From: Niveomyces insectorum RCEF 264
Taxonomy: Eukaryota > Ascomycota > Sordariomycetes > Hypocreales > Cordycipitaceae
Direction: 5' to 3'
DNA: 64,000 nt
NCBI GenBank assembly: GCA_001636815.1
Contig: AZHD01000007.1
Location: 843,077-907,076, forward strand
The notes beneath the pieces are model-generated. The model did not search any database. It was not told the DNA's origin and was given only the letters and a program-made list of their open reading frames with translations. Every line of letters starts with the position of its first letter. Within the stretch, counting starts at the first letter, position 1. Shown here in pieces: positions 34,421 to 45,651 of the stretch. Both the position numbers and the translations under genes were made by a program.

Positions 34421-35762
34421 TCAAGCAGGCCACAAATGGCGCAGTTCGTCTTCATGGAATCCTACGGGAACGAAATTGCCGTCTTTATGGGTCCACTTGA
34501 CGAGAACGGTACAATAGATAGAACAAGTTTTCTTGATCTGGGCACCCAGCACCCCCCCCGGGTCATAGTACCATTTGGGTGGATTGAGCACGGGCCGCCG
34601 CCGCTTCCGGATTGTTCGTTCGGCCGTGGCACCGGGTTGTCCGGGTGGTGCCGTCGTCCTGGCAGCTCTATGAACCCTAGCCGCCAGGGCGGTTTGCCGG
34701 TCGTACTTTCGCGGGTCGGCATATGCAAACCTCGTTCGAGCCCGAGTCTGGCGCAGATCGTACGTCTTTCTCTTGGTGAATGGTAGGTTGCCGTCTACCG
34801 GCGAGTTGCTCCCACCCGGCAGCGCGCACACCATACAACTAGCCGTGGGGTTCATTTGGTTCCACCTGCACACCATGTTGTCAAAGGCAAGGTAGTCGTA
34901 GGTGCACATCATAAACAGCTCAAGCTCCACGACGCGCTGTACCGCCGGTTCGAGCTGCCCATGCACCTCGGGGCTGAACCGGAAGTGCGGGAGGGTCATT
35001 GCGCCGCCAAAATCCACAAACTTGCCGTTAATAACCTGGCGGAAGTCGACGTCGAGGTTCACGATGCCGAGCGAGTGCAACCGCACGATGTCGCGGAGCA
35101 ACTCCCGTGCGAGCCGCTTCGTGAGGGCCGGGTCCGCCTGCCCGAATTCTTTGACGATGCCGCGTATGGGCGGCAGCTTGTTTTGGCTGAGTTGGCCAAG
35201 AAACCGCGTACGCCCATCAACGTAGACAGATTGGTGGTCGCAGGTGAAGTCCAACTTATGGTCGTAAAACTTCTCCATCATGATAGCCTCGTGGTTGTCG
35301 TCTAGGAGGACATACCCAAAGCATCCGATCGCGGCGTCCTCGCAGCCGGCCTCTTGCAACCGGCCGAAGGCGCGGCATTCACAATTGAAGGCGTCCCCGT
35401 AGGTGAAAAATGGCCCTAGTAACTTAGCGTTATCGATATCGACGCTGTCTTCAGTAAGGCCAGCAGGACCATCAGAGTCAAAGTAGTCTTCCGAGTTAAA
35501 TTTGAACTACGAGGAGAAACTGTTAGTTTAAATTCCGTGTATTATACAGTACAAGAAAAAAAAAATTTCACCTCACCAATTTCAATGCATAGATGCGCCC
35601 CAGAATTTTGACTTTGAAAACCACCCCATCTATGCCAGTGCCCAGTAACTCGAGAAATTCAATTCTCTGGGGGCCATGGAAATCAAAAGGCTTCAGCTTG
35701 GGGCCTTCGCAGTTGGGAAGCGGCACGAGTTCCTCGCCCGGTCCGGGGAGGAAGGGATACAT
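34421..35762 (-). CDS. Fta2-domain protein (kinetochore Sim4 subunit Fta2 family, kinase-like fold)
   Basis: CDS is complement(join(34421..35506,35577..35762)), 423 aa. The 70-bp intron (GTGAGG donor, CGTAG acceptor) joins YALKL to FKFNS. The sequence follows the fungal FTA2 Pfam pattern: GPQRIEFLELL, NCECRAFGRLQEAG, IGCFGYVLLDDNHE, RFLG, PPIRGIVKEFGQADP, NGKFVDFGGA, and WYYDP near the C-terminus. It also reads as a diverged protein kinase: Gly-loop LGTGIDGVVF (40-49), Lys61 in YALK, catalytic-type Asp214 in VNLDV and D227-F-G. The metal-binding Asn five residues after Asp214 is Gln219, so it may be an inactive or atypical kinase. In yeasts Fta2 belongs to the Sim4/CCAN kinetochore complex. 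Filamentous fungi have multiple paralogues, so a kinetochore role here is only a possibility. Confidence 0.8.
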
Positions 35763-36901
35763 TGGGTTTAATGTGGTAGGAAAGACTCAGGAAAAAGAAG
35801 CAGAAGAAGAGAAGAGTTTAGTGTTGTAGAAAAGACGCAGAAAAAAAAAGCAGAAGAAGAGAAGAAAAATAAGAAGGTGATCTTCGGAGTGAAAATGTAA
35901 TTGACGAGTGTCGAAAACACATTCTTGAATGGGGATGTAGCCCTCTTTATATAATGGATCTCGCCGGAGTGTGTGTACAGAGCACGCCGCATATATCTCC
36001 CCTTTTACATACCTGGGCGCGGCACCGTAAAAAAATTGTCCGTTTCATTGCAGGCCGATGTTGGGGGGCTTGGTGGGCTTTCATGGTGGTTTCAAAGGAT
36101 TATTTTCGTACTCGCTGGCTTTCATCGCGACCTCAAAGAAGCTCGAGGCCATTTTTGAAAGAACTTCTTTGTGGTTCGCGGCGCGTTTCGGTTGGTTTTG
36201 CGCCGGATGTTATCGCTGTTTTCGGCGGATGTCATGCTGGTATTTGACGGATTTGTTGTTGATTCTCGCGGGATTTTTTTGCGAAGTCGAGACAGATCTC
36301 ACAGAGATTCTTGTCGGATTTCATTAAGCGTTAAGACCGTACAACACACAGTACCCGTACAGTATAGATTGTGGGGATGGCCAGCATCCACATTCAAGCG
36401 ACGTCCCGCATACGTGTGTCATGTACTAAACATTCACTTTTGACCAAAAGTATCACGGCACCATCTTTTTGTATCTCTTAGAATAGCAATGAAAACGTTT
36501 AACTAGAATAAAGCGCATATAGAAGGCCAAAGGGAAAAAACAAAGAGGACGAGAAGAGAAACAAAAATAAAGACAAAGAAATAAACCAACAAAAAGACGA
36601 AAACAGAAAAAAAGAAAAAAAGAAAAAAAGAAAAAAAGAAAATAAAAGAAAATAAAAGAAAATAAAAGAAAATAAAACCTTCTTTGTCACCATTTTTTGA
36701 TCACGCTTCAACCAACCCTCATTACCGCTGTTATGTCCTTCTCTTTTTCTTGTTCTAGCGGCACACTGGTCGCTGGGCATCTATGGCGGCGGTCCCATGG
36801 GCCCTGCCCGGGGTGTGGGTGTTTGCACGAAAAGACGTAGGTGACTCCGGGTAGAGGCCGATAAAGGTGCCTCCGAAAAAATGGTCGGGGCCGCGGCTCG
36901 A
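35763..36901. other. Intergenic stretch, 1.1 kb, with A/G microsatellite
   Basis: Contains the promoter of the Fta2-like gene and, at 36605-36677, a compound repeat: about four (GAAAAAAA) units followed by about four (GAAAATAAAA) units. No coding sequence was supported in the remainder. Confidence 0.55.
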
Positions 36902-37834
36902 TCATGCCGGGGGGGGAACCGGCTCTTCCAGGTTCGAGTAACTGTGGCGACGTATCCAGCAGCACCTGCCTTCGCAGTAAAAGGTTTCCCAGTGGTCGAT
37001 CTTCACGACTTCCTCGGGGGGCACAATTTTGCGGTGCTTGACGTCGGACAGCGCCAGCATTGTCAGCCACCACAAAGCTAGGTCGGTGGTCAGCACCGCA
37101 GACCCGTAGCTGGACCATGGCACCGACTGGATGGACACGGACCAGGACGGCTCCGAGTCCGTCCCCGCTGCGGTCCGTGTGAAGCAACAGGCGATCAGCT
37201 CCCTCTCCGTTTGGATGTAGCCATATCGGGTATTGGCTATCTTGCACAAGTTGGCAAGCCGACGCAGCGGCCATTTGTGTGACCCGTGAGACTCCCCCAA
37301 TGTTGGGTTCCTAAGCACATGGCCGCTGCAAATGGTAGACGGCGCCCCGAGGCCCAGTACCAGATACGGTTCGTCGTTCTGATCGAGTGTGATTTTGTGG
37401 TCCAACAGGTACCGCGATCCATTTCTCAGCTTGATGCCTTTTTGCGTATCGACGGTGCCGTGCTCGCCGCGAACAACAATGCCCGGCGTGATCTCTAGGG
37501 CGTCTTTGGCGTCGTTGCACGTTTGTTGTAGCACGATGTTGTTCCATGCAAACAACTGGTTCGGGACATGTCCGTCCTGGATCACCGCGCTGGCAAGGGC
37601 CGCGGGGGTAATGACCTCGTCGGGTTGGTGAGTCACCAAGGCAATGGGTGCATCAAGGACCCAACCGTAGCTTTTGTTAAGGGTGTCTAGGTTGAACTCA
37701 GACCAGACGTTCACGTTAAGTTCTGGCCAATCAGGTCTTCTGTATGTAGGGGCCGGTTTAGAGCTGCACGGCACGTCCGGTTTTACCTGGCTGAGGGCGA
37801 ATCGAAGTGTCATGTTGCTGGCCATTGTCTGCAA
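36902..37834 (-). CDS. Uncharacterised fungal protein, 310 aa
   Basis: Single exon, 310 aa from the ATG at 37834; a second in-frame ATG at 37825 (MASNM) could be used instead. No signal peptide or TM helix. It shows regular, conserved-looking blocks: WPELNVNVWSEFNLDTLN, GIKLRNGSRYLLDHKITL, KWPLRRLANLCKIANTRYGY, QTERELIACCF, SVPWSSYGSAVLTTDLALW and HWETFYCEGRCCW. I recall similar IANTRYGY..ERELIA blocks in lineage-expanded hypothetical proteins of filamentous fungi, some associated with kinase-like domains, but I cannot assign a function. Codon usage and composition look coding. It follows the Fta2-like gene on the same strand, 1.1 kb upstream, and the two may belong to one expanded accessory family set. 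Confidence 0.7.
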   Translation of the reverse strand: MQTMASNMTLRFALSQVKPDVPCSSKPAPTYRRPDWPELNVNVWSEFNLDTLNKSYGWVLDAPIALVTHQPDEVITPAALASAVIQDGHVPNQLFAWNNIVLQQTCNDAKDALEITPGIVVRGEHGTVDTQKGIKLRNGSRYLLDHKITLDQNDEPYLVLGLGAPSTICSGHVLRNPTLGESHGSHKWPLRRLANLCKIANTRYGYIQTERELIACCFTRTAAGTDSEPSWSVSIQSVPWSSYGSAVLTTDLALWWLTMLALSDVKHRKIVPPEEVVKIDHWETFYCEGRCCWIRRHSYSNLEEPVPPPA

Positions 37835-38920
37835 ATGGGCAGCTTTGCTGTCTCAGCTTCGCTGAATAATAAGTTGGTTGTGGAATCGAGGAGGAAACTA
37901 GAAATGTGAAAGCAAAGTGTGTCGGTTGGGACGATGTAAAAGCGTAAAGGTGAAAGAGTGACGATGTGTAGAAGGGGGGACGGTAGGTCAATAATATATA
38001 TATATATATATATGTGCAGTCTGTTTGATTCTTCATTGCTCTATATAACCTGTCACGGTCAATTTTATCTATTTTTCAAGACAAGGGAATGAAATTGCTG
38101 CTTCTCCTTTCCAAGGCGAAGGGAAAAACCCACAGACCATCTGGAGGCTAGACGGTCGCTTGCCCAGAGAGTCCTCTCTGGGGGGTTTGGGCGAAATCAT
38201 CCTTGCTTCTTCCCTTCTTTCTTACACGAATCAAGTGGCCCATGTAAACACATATGACAGCAGCCAGTTTTATCGGTGAAGACGAGGCAGAAAAAAAAAA
38301 AAGAAAAAAAAAAAGAAAAACCCTGGTCCCATTTTCAAATCAACGGGGTCAGAATAGCGAAAGCCAGTCTTCGGACGAACGATACATCTTTCAAAGCATG
38401 GGAAGAAGCCTCTGAGAAGCAAGATTCTCCCCCGGTGCTGGCCCCTATTTTTGCGTAACGCAACACAAGAAAAGGCAACAAGCTCGGAAATCGACAGTAG
38501 CTGCCGGGGGAAAAACCGAACGGAGGAACATGAAAGCTGGTTGTCGACGGCCAGCGAGGTTCTCATTAGGTGAGGCAAAAAGAAAAAAAGAAAAAAAACA
38601 ACGGAAAATGGAACGGCTGATCATATATTAGTGTTACCTCGGCGGACGCCTTTTTTTCAACCGGGGCATCACCAGTAGAACAACCTGCACCTTGCCGATT
38701 CTACACGTCCTATCGCGTATTTCAAAGGAAGAGCGAAGAAGAACAAAGAAGAACAGAAGAAAAAAAAAGAGAAACTAAAATCCTTTCAACAGTACATCAT
38801 AGGTGCAGAGCAAGCCACGGTTTTGTCGCCCGCTCAGGGAGATCAGCAGCCTCCCGTTATCCACCGTCTTCGCTATCTGGTTACATCGTGAAGCTTGCTG
38901 CATCTGGCAGAGCAGAGTTG

Positions 38921-38954
38921 GCATCGCTTGCAGCATCGCTTGCAGCATCGCTTG
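38921..38954. repeat. 12-bp tandem repeat, 2.8 copies
   Basis: Unit GCATCGCTTGCA repeated twice exactly and followed by GCATCGCTTG. It lies in otherwise unannotated intergenic DNA. Confidence 0.85.
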
Positions 38955-39890
38955 GTTGGCGGTTGTGTCCATCTGTCTGCGTGTCCTGGAACGGCAACAA
39001 GCTACCAGTCATGACGTTCGACGAAACAAAAACAACCCGGTTGCGTTGGACGAGGCACCAGCCACGTGTGCTAAGTGTACTCCGTAATACCACCAAAAAA
39101 GGGCCTTCTTTGGCCGGTTTCCTTCACTTCTGCAATGCGAGACCTGCATTCCGTATGCCGTTTCCTGTGCGACGTAAGGTGGACGCCAACAACGAACGCG
39201 GAAAAGGCACGGTCAGAGTCCTACCACCAATCTCTCCAATGCTGCAACCGTGGCTTTTATTTTCTTGGAGAGACAGGGAAAGGCCAGAGAATTGAAAGTG
39301 ACACAAAAAGCCGATCGCGGAGCACAAAAACACTTCACGTAAAGAGAACATCCAGCAGGCGAAAAAAAAAAAAATAAAAAAAAAAAAAAAGTTAAAGATC
39401 TGTGCGCACAATATCGCGACCTGGAAAGCGCTTCTACGCTTACAAAGTGAAGACAACGCAGGGTCCCGTTTTTATGCATGAGCTCGTCTACCACGTATTG
39501 CTCGTGTAGCACGTTTTATTGCTTTTGTCTTACCCACAGCCTGGTCTAGGTGTGCAACGGCCCTTCGTTGCGGGCCAGAGAGTACTCACCCGTTCCTGCA
39601 TAGAATGTACTCCGTATGTGATTTCGCTTGGTGAAACTTTTTGAACTACGAAGTATTTGGAGACACTCTTGTGAGACAAATTGCAGTTGTACGACGCGGT
39701 AAACTATCACAAATGAAAAGTGCCTTACGGGACCGCCGCAGATAGATGTGATAACCGGGCTGCCGCTTGAGGCTGACAAGCGTTTTTTGCAACGGTTGCC
39801 AGGCGGCCAAGAAAGCAAACCAAGAAAATAAAGTGAGCGACTTCGTCAAGAGGCTGAGAAATTGTCCTTCATATGAGTTTTGTGGTTGTT

Positions 39891-39936
39891 GATTTTGATT
39901 TTGATTTTGATTTTCGTTTGCCCCCCCCCCCCCCCT

Positions 39937-39968
<32 letters not shown>

Positions 39969-39989
39969 TTTTTTTCTTTTTTTTTTTTC
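39891..39989. repeat. Compound microsatellite (GATTTT)4-C15-poly-T
   Basis: Four GATTTT units (39891-39914) are followed by 15 C (39921-39935) and then by T-runs interrupted by single C to about 39989. Confidence 0.9.
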
Positions 39990-41577
39990 TTCCTCATTAT
40001 TATCAAAATTTCCTTTTCTCCAATAAATTCTAATGAAAAACAGTCTCTCGTTTCCACTGTTTGGTGCGGCTTGCATTGGATGGCCGTTGTCGTCCACTGG
40101 CGCCCACTCTCCCCCCATTTTCACCCCCCCTTCGTTTCTGCCCAGACCAAAAGCGGGCCATATTTCTGAACACCATCTGAAACACCCGCTGTCGGAGGCT
40201 AACCATGCGACGTTGCTTTGTGCATACCATTTTCGTAAATATGTTTAAAAAGAAATCCAGACAGCTCAATACACCTCGTGGGCTCAGAGAATGTACGTAG
40301 CCGGGGCCAACGAAAAAAAGGATATGGTTGGTGATGGTTTTTTTTCCCCCTTTTCTTCTTTTTTTGTTTTTTCCTTTCCCTTCCTGTTTCTCTTTTCCCG
40401 TCTTTTCCTGGGGCTTAGCCATTTGTAACATATAAGTCCATGCTTTCCCCGTTCCCTTCACCATAGGTCTGTACGCCGCGAAGCAGCAAAAGCGAGAGAT
40501 GGGCCTGTGATCCCGACTGGTACTACCAGCAACAATTTCCTCCGCGGCGGCCAGCGCTTGCGTCTTGCTGTCGCTTTGTCTTTTTCTGTAGAGCCCGGAG
40601 TTGGGCAATTTTCGTTTCCGGAATAGGATTCCATGTGTGCGTGAACGAAGGTACCGTGGTTGTCGTGTTTGTTATCTTTTAGACCAAAGGGGGGCCAGTT
40701 CTATCTTTTGTTCTTATTTTAGCATCTCTCTACTGCACCGCGGGAACCATGTTTCTTTCTTTTTAGTTTCTTTACTTGCAATTGACGGGAATTCATGTGA
40801 AGTTACTGCTTCGTAGTTGTTGGGGGTTTGCCCTTTCACAGGCCTGCGACGAAAAGCCCCTTTCGTTCTCCCGTTTCTTTTTTATTTTTATTTTTATCGA
40901 CTTTCCCCTGGATCTTGTTTCATCTTTCCTTTTGTGCCTGTGCCGTGTCTCCACGTTTGCCTTTCGCTCGCCTTCTCCTTTCCTCTTTCTCTCTGTCGCT
41001 CTCCTGCGCTTCTTTTTCCTTCTTTTTCCTCTTCTCCCTTTACCTCGTCCTCTTTGTTTGTTTTTGCATCACGGGTTTGCCGTTTTTTTCTTCTTTTCTT
41101 CTTTTCTTTTCCCCTTTGCGGCTCCCTTCGTACCCTTTTCGGGTCTTCGGGCTTTTTTTTTCTTTGTTTCTTCTTCCGGACTTCTTTACAACACTCTTTC
41201 AATTTATTTATATTCTTCCTTTTTATTTTGTCCCTTTTTCTTGTCTCTCGAACAAAGACGCCGGACGTCTCGACCAAAACAGCACAGCGACCACTTCTTT
41301 GACTGACAGCTGCAATTCAAAATTGGCAACAAAACGAAGGGAAACGGCGGCCATTGATCACTGCAAACGGGCTTGAGCAACATCGAGGGAAAGGGGGCCG
41401 AAGACGTCTTCGTGGACGTACGAGGATTTATTTCGGCAAACTCGACAAAATCCACCCGCACCCGCATCCGTACCCCGAAAACACAACACCCCCCTTGCTT
41501 CCGCAGAGACGACAAAGGCCTTTTTTTTTTTCCCTTTCTTCTGTACTGTTTTGCCTTCTCGTCTCTCTCGTCCCACC

Positions 41578-42255
41578 ATGGCAAACAAGGTCCTCGTCGC
41601 GTACGTCGTCGCCGACGCTCTCTTTGTGGTCTCGGGCGCCATCATGCTTGGCTTCTCCCTCGTCGTGCGCGGCAACCTCGGCAAGCCCCCCAGCAACGGC
41701 ACCGAGGCCGCGATCGACTTGCTCTACTCCAAGTTCCCGCTGACCGCCGGCATCGTCAACGCCATTGCCTACTTCGTCACCTTCTTGTTCACCATCCCGG
41801 CCATCATCATGCCCACCCGCGGCTGGCTCACGTTCAGCATGTACCTCGTGCTCGCCACGGCGCTGTTCAGCCTCGTGCTCGGCCTCGACCTCTGGATCCT
41901 GACGCTCAACACCAAGGAGGAGTTCGCCCTGCTGTGGACGCAGCAGCCCGCGCAGGTCCAGGACCTCATGCAGACGGCCTTTCAGTGCTGCGGTTACTTC
42001 AACAGCACGAGCCCGGCGTTTGTGACGGACAGCACCTGCACGAGCCCGGCGGCGGCGGCGCTGGTGCGCGGCTGCGCGGCGCCCATCAGCAGCTTCGCCA
42101 ACATCTTCATCGACGACATCTTCACCGGCGTCTTTGGCATGTGCGGCATCGCCGGTCTGCTGATCCTGGCGACGGCGTGCCTGCTCAAGGACCGCAAGGA
42201 GCGGGAGCGGTTCCGGTACATTGACGAGAAGAACGGCGCCAACCGGACATTTTAA
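41578..42255 (+). CDS. PLS1: Tetraspanin of the Pls1 type
   Basis: Four-TM membrane protein, 225 aa in a single exon, the same length as described fungal Pls1 proteins. TM1 is about 9-28 (AYVVADALFVVSGAIMLGF), TM2 about 60-80, TM3 about 86-108 and TM4 about 180-203. The large extracellular loop has the tetraspanin signature QCCGYFNSTSPAFV plus the paired Cys (STCTSP and VRGCAAPISSF). The C-tail is LLKDRKERERFRYIDEK, nearly invariant in Pls1. In plant-pathogenic fungi Pls1 is needed for appressorial penetration-peg formation, and in saprobes for ascospore germination, acting with the Nox2 NADPH oxidase. The start at 41578 has an ACC ATG context and directly follows a long CT-rich leader. Convergent with the NIPA-type gene. 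Confidence 0.93.
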   Translation: MANKVLVAYVVADALFVVSGAIMLGFSLVVRGNLGKPPSNGTEAAIDLLYSKFPLTAGIVNAIAYFVTFLFTIPAIIMPTRGWLTFSMYLVLATALFSLVLGLDLWILTLNTKEEFALLWTQQPAQVQDLMQTAFQCCGYFNSTSPAFVTDSTCTSPAAAALVRGCAAPISSFANIFIDDIFTGVFGMCGIAGLLILATACLLKDRKERERFRYIDEKNGANRTF

Positions 42256-43264
42256 GAAAGGCAGTTGTGGCACAGAAGAAGAGAAACAACAGACAAAAAA
42301 AAAAAAAGAAATGCGCAAAAAAAAAAGGAGCGAGGAACGGTGAAAACATGGGACGTGGAGGGCCGGCCGCGCAGATTACGCATCTCTTCCTCTCCATGGT
42401 CTTCATCTTGTTCTTTGGCCGGCTGTTTCGTGCCGTCAAGACCTTTGCCATTCCGCTTCTTGTTTCGCTTTTCTTCCTTTCTGTTCTTGCCCTCACCTTG
42501 TCTTCAATTCGCTTTTATATTCATGTTCTAGCAAGCTGACATAACCGCCCGGCCATCTTGGAGCGGCTTTTTTTTCCCCTTTCATTTTCATTTTCTTCTG
42601 GTCTAAGAACGTTATCGATTATACTTTCTGTCACTATTCCCCTTTTCTTTTTTTTCTTTTATGCTTTTTTTATAGCCAGATTTCCTTTGGGATGCTGACC
42701 ATACGGAAACGTATGACAAAAACCCATCGGCAAACTGTTATTGCATGGCAGCGAGATTTTCTATATTTTAGAGGGTGCGTACACATACTTTCATACATAC
42801 ATACAAAAAAAAAATACAAAATCAAATCAAAATACACGACCGCGGCTCTTCACTGTAAAAATGCTTGGATTGCCGACAACTTCTCTGTATACGTTTACAG
42901 AACGAAACATTAGCATTTCAATTTCAGGCCTTTTTTGCTTTCACACAACAAAAAAGACGCTGGTGGTATATCTTGGTAACAACTAAAGAACGTAGAAAGC
43001 TCAAAAGCAACAAAAGAAAACGAGGAACAAGATCCGCTGCTTGCTGAGTATTCCAAAAAAAAAAAAAGAATCACCGAGCCTGGCAAACGCTTGACCACTT
43101 GTGGTCTTCTATGTAATGCGGCCTTTCCGGCTAGATATCCTACCCAACTAGAGTGCTGCGAAGAGAAACCCATGAGAGTCACTTTATACAAAAACTAGTG
43201 CATACATGTTGCGCACAGAAAGGGGCAGAACGCGACAGTTTCCCGCAGCCGTGCTCCACAGCCC
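42256..43264. other. Convergent 3' region between PLS1 and NIPA-type gene
   Basis: 1.0 kb holding both 3' UTRs. A- and T-runs are common (42296-42308, 43054-43066). No gene was recognised. Confidence 0.5.
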
Positions 43265-45651
43265 TCAGCCGTCGTCCAAATCGTCGTCCGAATCGTCGCC
43301 CAAATTGGATGGCGGTGCGTGTGCAGGCAGGGTGGTGGTGCTGTCTTCGTCCCCTCGATGTAGTTCTCGCCCTGCGTTTGGGGGCCCTTCGTGGTGCGGT
43401 ACAAGTGGAGAAGAAGAGACCAAGGTCACGGGTGAGTGCTGTTTCCCTTTGCTGCCGTCACCGTCGTCGTTGCCGCCGCTGCCGCCGCTGCCGCCACCGT
43501 TTCTGTTGCTGTGGTCGCCGTGCCACCATCCGAGCCGCCATAGCCCGCCAAGGGCATCTTGCAGGCCCGTCGTTGTCGGTCGGCTGCTGCTGCTGCTGCC
43601 GCCACCGCCGCCGCCCTCGCTGAAGCTCCGCCGATCGATGCGGCGGGCATGGAAACCGGGGAACCCCGTGGTCTTTCGTCGCCGCCGGAAGGCTTTGCGG
43701 TAGCCGGCCACTGCGTCTGCAGCAGTGTTGCCGCCGCCGCCGCCGCCGCTGTCTACCGCGCCAGAGCTCGCTGCTCGACTGTGATTACCATTGTTGTAGT
43801 TGTTGTTGTTACTGGCCCGCAGCAACGACGGCGACCAGCCGCTGATACCGCGCCGTGCCGCCGAAAAAGGCGACAGAGATGCTTGCCCTGGCGGGGTTCG
43901 CGCTTGCAACTGTGTTGGTGGCGGTGCCGAACTGCCGATTAGCAAGGGAAGCGTGCTGCTGCGATACCGTTTGGTGGCAGGGCCCCGGGCCGCCTCAAAG
44001 CTCGAGCGTTGGCGGTCATCTTGGTCTTCCAGCTCGTCCCAGATCTCTGCGCGTTCGGTCCAGCGCGCATCCCTGGTGTGTTGCTGGGGCATCCCACCCA
44101 CAGCGCCCACGGTCCTCCTGCGGCCTAATGTGGGGGAGGTGGGCGAAAAAACATGCTCCCTTTCTGCTGCTGCTGCTGCTGTCGTCGTCTTGGCAACATT
44201 TTCAAGCTGGCCAAATGCGAACGTCTGGTACGAAGACACGTAGCGCTTTCGTGGTGGTAACAGCCTCTGGCGTTCCGCTGTGCCGTCACCCTCGACCATG
44301 CTTATACGTTTGCCGCCTCGTGCCAGCCGGCCTCGGCCAAAGCCGGTCACGCGCTCCTCGTCGTTCGCATCGATGATCGCAATGTCGTCGGAGCTAATGT
44401 CGGAGCCGAGCAGCAAGGTTTCTTCGTCGTCGTCGTTGTCGTTGTCGTCAGTGGCGGCGCCGAAGCCATCGTCGTAGACATCTTCGCCCTCGGAATCCTC
44501 AACAAGGCCAAGGCCCGGGGCCAGCGACGACTGGCCCACGGCCGGCGCGTGCTGCTCGTCGCTGAGGCGCCACGACAGCGCCAAGACGCCTGACAGCAGA
44601 ACGACGGTGCCCAGGGAGATCAAGCAGCCGCGCAGGGGGCCGATGAGGTCCGTTTGACGGAAGTAGATGAGCCCGTCTAGGATGGCAATGATGTTATACA
44701 CGCAAAAAACCAGCGGATACAGCACGGACGTCGAGACGAGCTTCAGGCCGCGGTGAAGGTAGTAGAGCTGCGTCAAGGCCAGGGTGACGAGCGCAAGCAC
44801 AAGCGCCCAGGCCTGCCAGTGGCGGAACTGGTTGTTGCCGTCGGCGATGGTGCGGACCACGAGCTCCACGGCCGACTTGGCCACAAGCAGCGAGTGCGCC
44901 GACAAGACGCCGCTGATGCAGCCGTAGGTGAGGCCGCGCGCGAGGCGGAAGCGCGCCGTGTGTGCGGTGCGCGAGGAGGAGGAAAAGGAGGAAGTTGAGC
45001 GGGACGACGACAACGGCGGCGGCAGCGAACCCGAGAAGAACGCGCTGGCGAGCTCAATACACACGGCCACGCCCACGACGCTCACGGCCTGCAGCGCCAT
45101 CCAAGCGATGAAGGGCGGGCGGGCCAGCAGGGCGAGCAGCTCGTCGAGGTTGTGGGCGGGGGCGGGGATGGCGCCAAAGACGGCGATGAGCACGGCGCCG
45201 CCGCAGACGAGCAGCGTGCCCCACAGCGACCAGCGCGTGAAGGGCTCGCCGAGGATGAGCGTGGCACAGATGGAGTTGAAGACGAGGCCGGAGGCCTGGA
45301 GGGTCGAGAGGACGGGCAGCGGCAGGGTGGAGATCTGGATGGAGCTGCCGACGAGGTTGGCGACGACGAACATGGCCATGCCGAGCTGCCAGCGGCGGCG
45401 GCGATGGGGCGGACGGCGGACGAGGTGCGGAGCCTTTTCGTCTTCGAGGATGTGGGATTTCCGCTGGAGGGTGAGACCGAGACTCTGGACGCTCGTCGAG
45501 ACGATGCCGACAGCGATGCCGAGCTGAAACGTTAGGACGACAGTGAAGAGGCCAGAAAGGAAAAAACAAAAAAAAAAAAAGAAAAGAAAGAGAAAAGGAA
45601 GACACTTACCGCTATGCTCCCGCCAGGGGAAAGACCGCCAAGCAAGCCCAT
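43265..45651 (-). CDS. NIPA-family (DUF803) magnesium transporter-like protein with very long C-tail
   Basis: Multi-TM protein of the NIPA/DMT superfamily, which imports Mg2+ or other divalent cations at plasma membrane or endosomes. CDS is complement(join(43265..45523,45610..45651)), 766 aa. Exon 1 encodes only MGLLGGLSPGGSIA; the 86-bp intron (GTAAGT, CTAAC, TTTCAG) leads into LGIAVGIVSTSVQSLGLTLQRKSH, the family's TM1 signature. Further hallmarks: STLPLPVLSTLQASGLVFNS, LGEPFTRWSLWGTLLVCGG, GVLSAHSLLVAKSAVELV and DGLIYFRQTD. After about residue 335 comes a 430-residue tail, acidic then Ser/Gly/Asn-rich, ending DDSDDDLDDG. It is probably disordered and phosphorylated. Family members without this tail are typically 350-450 aa. 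Confidence 0.87.

Larger units (their letters stand above)
37835..41577. other. Gene-free intergenic stretch, 3.7 kb
   Basis: No supported gene. Contents: (AT)10 at 37994-38013; a possible structured-RNA segment at 38126-38188; a 12-bp tandem repeat at 38921-38954; TACTCCGTA at 39078-39086 and 39608-39616; a compound microsatellite at 39891-39989; and a long pyrimidine-rich leader (about 40860-41570) running into the tetraspanin gene. A/T homopolymers of 10-20 nt are frequent. Confidence 0.55.

Noticed and set aside
38921..38954. Ala-Ser-Asp repeat peptide encoded antisense to the 12-bp repeat
   Set aside because: The short frame exists only because the repeat unit is a multiple of three; no flanking coding signal.
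40776..41376. Three overlapping + strand frames rich in Phe/Leu/Ser before PLS1
   Set aside because: They result from the pyrimidine-rich leader; all three frames are open at once and none has a recognisable membrane-protein pattern.
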